Assembly: GCF_003594875.1 (NCBI RefSeq)
Contig: NZ_QZEY01000002.1
Location: 62,001-126,000 of the forward strand
DNA length: 64,000 bases
Direction: 5' to 3'
Source of the DNA: Bailinhaonella thermotolerans
GTDB lineage: Bacteria; Actinomycetota; Actinomycetes; Streptosporangiales; Streptosporangiaceae
Shown here: in pieces, positions 61,326 through 64,000 of the stretch
Numbering within the stretch: the stretch's first letter is position 1
How the letters are laid out: every line of letters starts with the position of its first letter
Notes under the pieces: generated by a model
The model's input: the letters and a program-made list of their open reading frames with translations, nothing else
Databases searched by the model: none
Told to the model about the DNA's origin: nothing
Translations under genes and position numbers: made by a program

Positions 61326-61406
61326 CCCCGCCCGGCCGTACGGCGCGGGCGCGCGGCGCCGCACCGCCGCGCGGGCGCCGTACGGCGTGAGCGGGCGGGG
61401 CGCGGC

Positions 61407-62150
61407 GTGAGCTTCCGGACGCTGCTGGTGGAGGAGCGCGCCGACCGGGTGGCGGTGACGCTGCACCGGCCGGAGGCGCGCAACGCGATCAGCGGCGAGA
61501 TGGTCGAGGAACTGCACGCCGTCTGCGCCCTGCTGGAGCGGGAGCCGAGGTTCCTGCTGCTCATGGGGCACGGCGGGGCGTTCGCGGGCGGCGCGGACAT
61601 CGGCGAGCTGCTGCGGCGCGGCCGGGAGGAGGCGCTGCGGGGGATCAACAGCCGGCTGTTCGAGCGGGTGCACCGGCTGCCGATGCCGACGGTGGCGGCG
61701 GTGGACGGCTGGGCGCTCGGCGGCGGCGCGGAGCTGGCGTACGCCTGCGACCTGCGGATCGCCTCGCCGTCGGCGGTGTTCGGCAACCCCGAGCCGGGGC
61801 TGGGGATCATCGCCGGGGCGGGGGCGTGCTGGCGGCTGGCCGAACTGGTCGGGGCGTCGGTCGCCAAGCAGGTGCTGCTGGCCGGGCGCACCCTCGACGC
61901 CGCCGCGGCGCTCGCGGCCGGGCTGGTCCTGGACGTGGTCCCGGCGGAGTCGCTGGAGGCCGAGGCGCACGCGCTGATCGACCGCATGGCCCGCTCGTCG
62001 GCGGCGGCGCTGCGGCTGACCAAGCTCGTCGTGGACTCCCCCGGCGGGCATCCGGTGGCCGACGACCTGGCGCAGGCGGTGCTGTTCGAGGGGCCGGACA
62101 AGCGGGACCGGATGAGCCGGTTCCTGGAGAAGAGGAGGGCCGGGCCGTGA
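61407..62150 (+). CDS. Enoyl-CoA hydratase/isomerase (PaaG/PaaF type)
   Basis: 247-residue crotonase-fold enzyme for a beta-oxidation-like step of phenylacetate degradation. Oxyanion-hole segments HGGAFAGGADIGEL and DGWALGGGAELAYACDLRIA. The Glu of classical hydratases appears as GNPEPGLGIIAGAG. I cannot tell PaaF from PaaG. GTG 61407; the stop overlaps the next start (GTGA). Confidence 0.88.
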   Translation: MSFRTLLVEERADRVAVTLHRPEARNAISGEMVEELHAVCALLEREPRFLLLMGHGGAFAGGADIGELLRRGREEALRGINSRLFERVHRLPMPTVAAVDGWALGGGAELAYACDLRIASPSAVFGNPEPGLGIIAGAGACWRLAELVGASVAKQVLLAGRTLDAAAALAAGLVLDVVPAESLEAEAHALIDRMARSSAAALRLTKLVVDSPGGHPVADDLAQAVLFEGPDKRDRMSRFLEKRRAGP

Positions 62151-63001
62151 CCGGGGTGCCCGATCAGGTCGGCGTGATCGGCGGGGGGCGCATGGGCTCC
62201 GGCATCGCGCAGAGCTTCGCCGCCGCCGGGTCGCGCGTGGTGGTCGTGGAGGCGGACGAGGAGCGGGCCGCGGGCGTGCGCGCCCGGGTCGGGGACGGGC
62301 TGCGCAAGGCCGCCGAGCGGAACGCGGCGGCCGAGCCGGCCGAGCGCGTCCTGGCGCGGCTCGTCACGACCTCGCGGGTGGAGGACCTGCCGCCGGGGGC
62401 CGCGCTGGTCGTGGAGGCGGTCCCCGAGGACGCCGCGCTCAAGGCGCGGGTGCTCGCCGCCGCCGAGCGCGCCGTGGGCGAGGACGCCGTGCTCGCCACC
62501 AACACCAGCTCGCTGCCGGTCACCGAGCTGGCGGCGGCGCTGGCCCGGCCCGGCCGGTTCCTCGGCATGCACTTCTTCAACCCGGTGCCGGCCTCGGAGC
62601 TGGTGGAGCTGGTCGTCCACCCGGGCACGTCCCGCGAGACCCTGGACGCCGCCCTCGGCTGGACCCACGCCCTGGGCAAGAAGGACGTGGTGGTCAAGGA
62701 CTCCCCCGGCTTCGCCAGCAGCCGCCTGGGGCTCGCCCTGGGGCTGGAGGCGATCCGCATGGTGGAGGAGGGTGTGGCGGAGCCCGCCGCGATCGACGAC
62801 GCGATGCGCCTGGGCTACCGCCACCCGATGGGCCCGCTGCGCCTGACCGACCTGGTGGGCCTGGACGTCCGGCTGGCCATCGCCGAGCACCTGCACGCCA
62901 CGCTGGGCGAGCGCTTCGCCCCGCCGCGCCTGCTGCGCGACATGGTGGCCCGGGGCGACCTGGGCCGCAAGACCGGGCGGGGCTTCTACACCTGGCCCTG
63001 A
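62147..63001 (+). CDS. paaH: 3-hydroxyacyl-CoA dehydrogenase (PaaH type)
   Basis: 284-residue dehydrogenase of the beta-oxidation branch. NAD loop GVIGGGRMGSGIAQSFAAAG, then VVEAVPEDAALK, TNTSSLPVTELAA, HFFNPVPASELVELV with the catalytic His, and the C-terminal domain DSPGFASSRLGLALGLEAIRM, LGYRHPMGPLRLTDLVGLD. GTG 62147 overlaps the previous gene by 4 bases. Confidence 0.92.
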   Translation: MTGVPDQVGVIGGGRMGSGIAQSFAAAGSRVVVVEADEERAAGVRARVGDGLRKAAERNAAAEPAERVLARLVTTSRVEDLPPGAALVVEAVPEDAALKARVLAAAERAVGEDAVLATNTSSLPVTELAAALARPGRFLGMHFFNPVPASELVELVVHPGTSRETLDAALGWTHALGKKDVVVKDSPGFASSRLGLALGLEAIRMVEEGVAEPAAIDDAMRLGYRHPMGPLRLTDLVGLDVRLAIAEHLHATLGERFAPPRLLRDMVARGDLGRKTGRGFYTWP

Positions 63002-63044
63002 CCCCGGCGCCCGCCCGCTCCCTCCCCGGTACGGCGGGGCGCGG

Positions 63045-63147
63045 CGGGCGGGACGCCGTAGGGGGCGCGGGTGAGGCCGCGGAGAGGGACGGGCGGGACG
63101 CCGTACCGGGCCCGCGAGATCACCCGGGGGACGGGCGGGACGCCGTA
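63045..63147. repeat. 16-bp direct repeat CGGGCGGGACGCCGTA, three copies
   Basis: Exact copies at 63045-63060, 63090-63105 and 63132-63147, spaced 42-45 bases, in the 261-base spacer before paaA. Confidence 0.75.
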
Positions 63148-63196
63148 CGGCATATCGGGCACTTGCGGGCGGGGCGCGGCATGGGTGAGACTAATT

Positions 63197-63214
63197 ACCG
63201 AATGAACGGTCGGT
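63197..63214. promoter_or_regulatory. PaaR-like operator, copy 2
   Basis: ACCGAATGAACGGTCGGT, the inverted form of ACCGACCGnnCATTCGGT, 49 bases upstream of the paaA ATG. Confidence 0.7.
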
Positions 63215-63262
63215 AGGGAAAGCGGCGGGGAGCGAACGGGGACGGGCGGGAGACGGAGTGCC

Positions 63263-64000
63263 ATGACCGAGCGGGAGTTGCTGGAGCGCTTCGAGGAGAC
63301 GGTCGGCAAGGACCGGCGGATCGAGCCGCGCGACTGGATGCCGGAGGGGTACCGCGCCACGCTGATCCGGCAGATCGCGCAGCACGCGCACTCGGAGATC
63401 ATCGGCATGCAGCCGGAGGGCGAGTGGATCACCCGGGCGCCCTCGCTGCGGCGCAAGGCGATCCTGTTCGCCAAGGTGCAGGACGAGGCGGGCCACGGGC
63501 TGTACCTCTACTCGGCGGCCGAGACCCTGGGGGCCGACCGCGACGACCTGACCGAGCGGCTGATCAGCGGCCGGCAGAAGTACTCCTCGATCTTCAACTA
63601 CCCGACGCTGAGCTTCGCCGACGTGGGCGTGATCGGGTGGCTCGTGGACGGGGCGGCCATCTGCAACCAGGTGCCGCTGTGCCGCACCTCCTACGGGCCG
63701 TACGGCCGGGCGATGGTGCGGATCTGCAAGGAGGAGTCGTTCCACCAGCGGCAGGGGTACGAACTGCTGATGACCATGATGGGCGGCACCCCCGCGCAGC
63801 GCGAGATGGTGCAGGACGCCGTGAACCGGTGGTGGTGGCCGTCGCTGATGATGTTCGGCCCGCCGGACGCCGACTCGCCGAACACCGCGCGCTCGATGGC
63901 CTGGAAGATCAAGCGGCACACCAACGACGAGCTGCGGCAGCGCTTCGTGGACATGACCGTGCCGCAGGCCGAGCGGCTGGGGGTGACCCTCCCGGACCCC
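63263..64000 (+). CDS. paaA: Phenylacetyl-CoA epoxidase subunit PaaA (C-terminus outside window)
   Basis: 246 codons visible. Catalytic di-iron subunit of the ring epoxidase that turns phenylacetyl-CoA into the 1,2-epoxide. The start and core are unmistakable: [20 protein letters not shown], iron-ligand motifs [12 protein letters not shown] and [14 protein letters not shown] 63263 follows GGAG. paaBCDE presumably follow to the right. Confidence 0.95.
   Translation, partial: MTERELLERFEETVGKDRRIEPRDWMPEGYRATLIRQIAQHAHSEIIGMQPEGEWITRAPSLRRKAILFAKVQDEAGHGLYLYSAAETLGADRDDLTERLISGRQKYSSIFNYPTLSFADVGVIGWLVDGAAICNQVPLCRTSYGPYGRAMVRICKEESFHQRQGYELLMTMMGGTPAQREMVQDAVNRWWWPSLMMFGPPDADSPNTARSMAWKIKRHTNDELRQRFVDMTVPQAERLGVTLPDP

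Noticed and set aside
1-64000. Phage-defence or toxin-antitoxin system
   Set aside because: Looked for nucleases, helicases, reverse transcriptases and small paired genes; none recognised apart from the genes listed.

Overview
The window is about 74% GC, uses GTG/TTG starts freely, and carries ssgB, phosphatidylinositol mannoside (PIM) genes, Eis-like and SecD proteins with long Pro/Thr-rich inserts. This points to a sporulating high-GC actinomycete; I lean to the Streptosporangiales (Actinomadura/Thermomonospora-like), which is an inference from gene content only.

Region 1 (about 1-34.5 kb) is a chromosomal backbone block, mostly on the minus strand: relA - apt - secF - secD - yajC - ruvB - ruvA - ruvC - Eis-like acetyltransferase - yebC - pdxT - phoD - pdxS - lipoprotein - pimA - PIM acyltransferase - pgsA, and then, after an accessory stretch, a HIT protein and thrS. 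From memory the same order is broadly kept in Mycobacterium (Rv2583c-Rv2614c). It is interrupted by phoD between pdxT and pdxS and by a plus-strand stretch between pgsA and thrS: an EF-G2-like GTPase, an HTTM membrane protein facing a DCC protein, a GHL10-type lipid-anchored or membrane-anchored glycosidase, and an Asp23 protein. Convergent genes are separated by large hairpin terminators.

Region 2 (34.3-38.2 kb) is the most unusual part: two adjacent cell-wall-hydrolase-like genes without export signals that share a homologous C-terminal domain. One is a peptidoglycan-recognition amidase interrupted, right beside its zinc-site tyrosine, by an intein of about 358 residues that shows the Trp/Cys/Thr signature of class 3 inteins. 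The other is a GH25 lysozyme-like protein whose two central acidic residues appear to be glutamines. A perfect 8-bp-arm palindrome lies just upstream of the amidase.

Region 3 (38.2-47.8 kb) is a carbohydrate-utilisation operon on the minus strand (Gfo/Idh/MocA oxidoreductase, solute-binding lipoprotein, two permeases, secreted beta-helix/discoidin protein, GH35 beta-galactosidase) with a divergent ROK regulator and an AT-rich promoter/operator between them.

Region 4 (47.8-57.8 kb) is mixed: tRNA-Val(CAC), ssgB, a divergent DUF305/LVIVD lipoprotein pair, pabB/pabC, an ArsR/DinB pair, a tRNA cluster (Gly-GCC, Cys-GCA, Val-GAC), a small secreted protein, a YidC/Oxa1 insertase and a TetR regulator.

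Region 5 (57.1-64 kb) is a phenylacetate degradation cluster (tetR, paaK, paaI; divergent paaN, enoyl-CoA hydratase, 3-hydroxyacyl-CoA dehydrogenase, then paaA running off the right edge). Two copies of an 18-bp element, ACCGACCGnnCATTCGGT, sit at its two promoter regions and are likely operators of the TetR protein.
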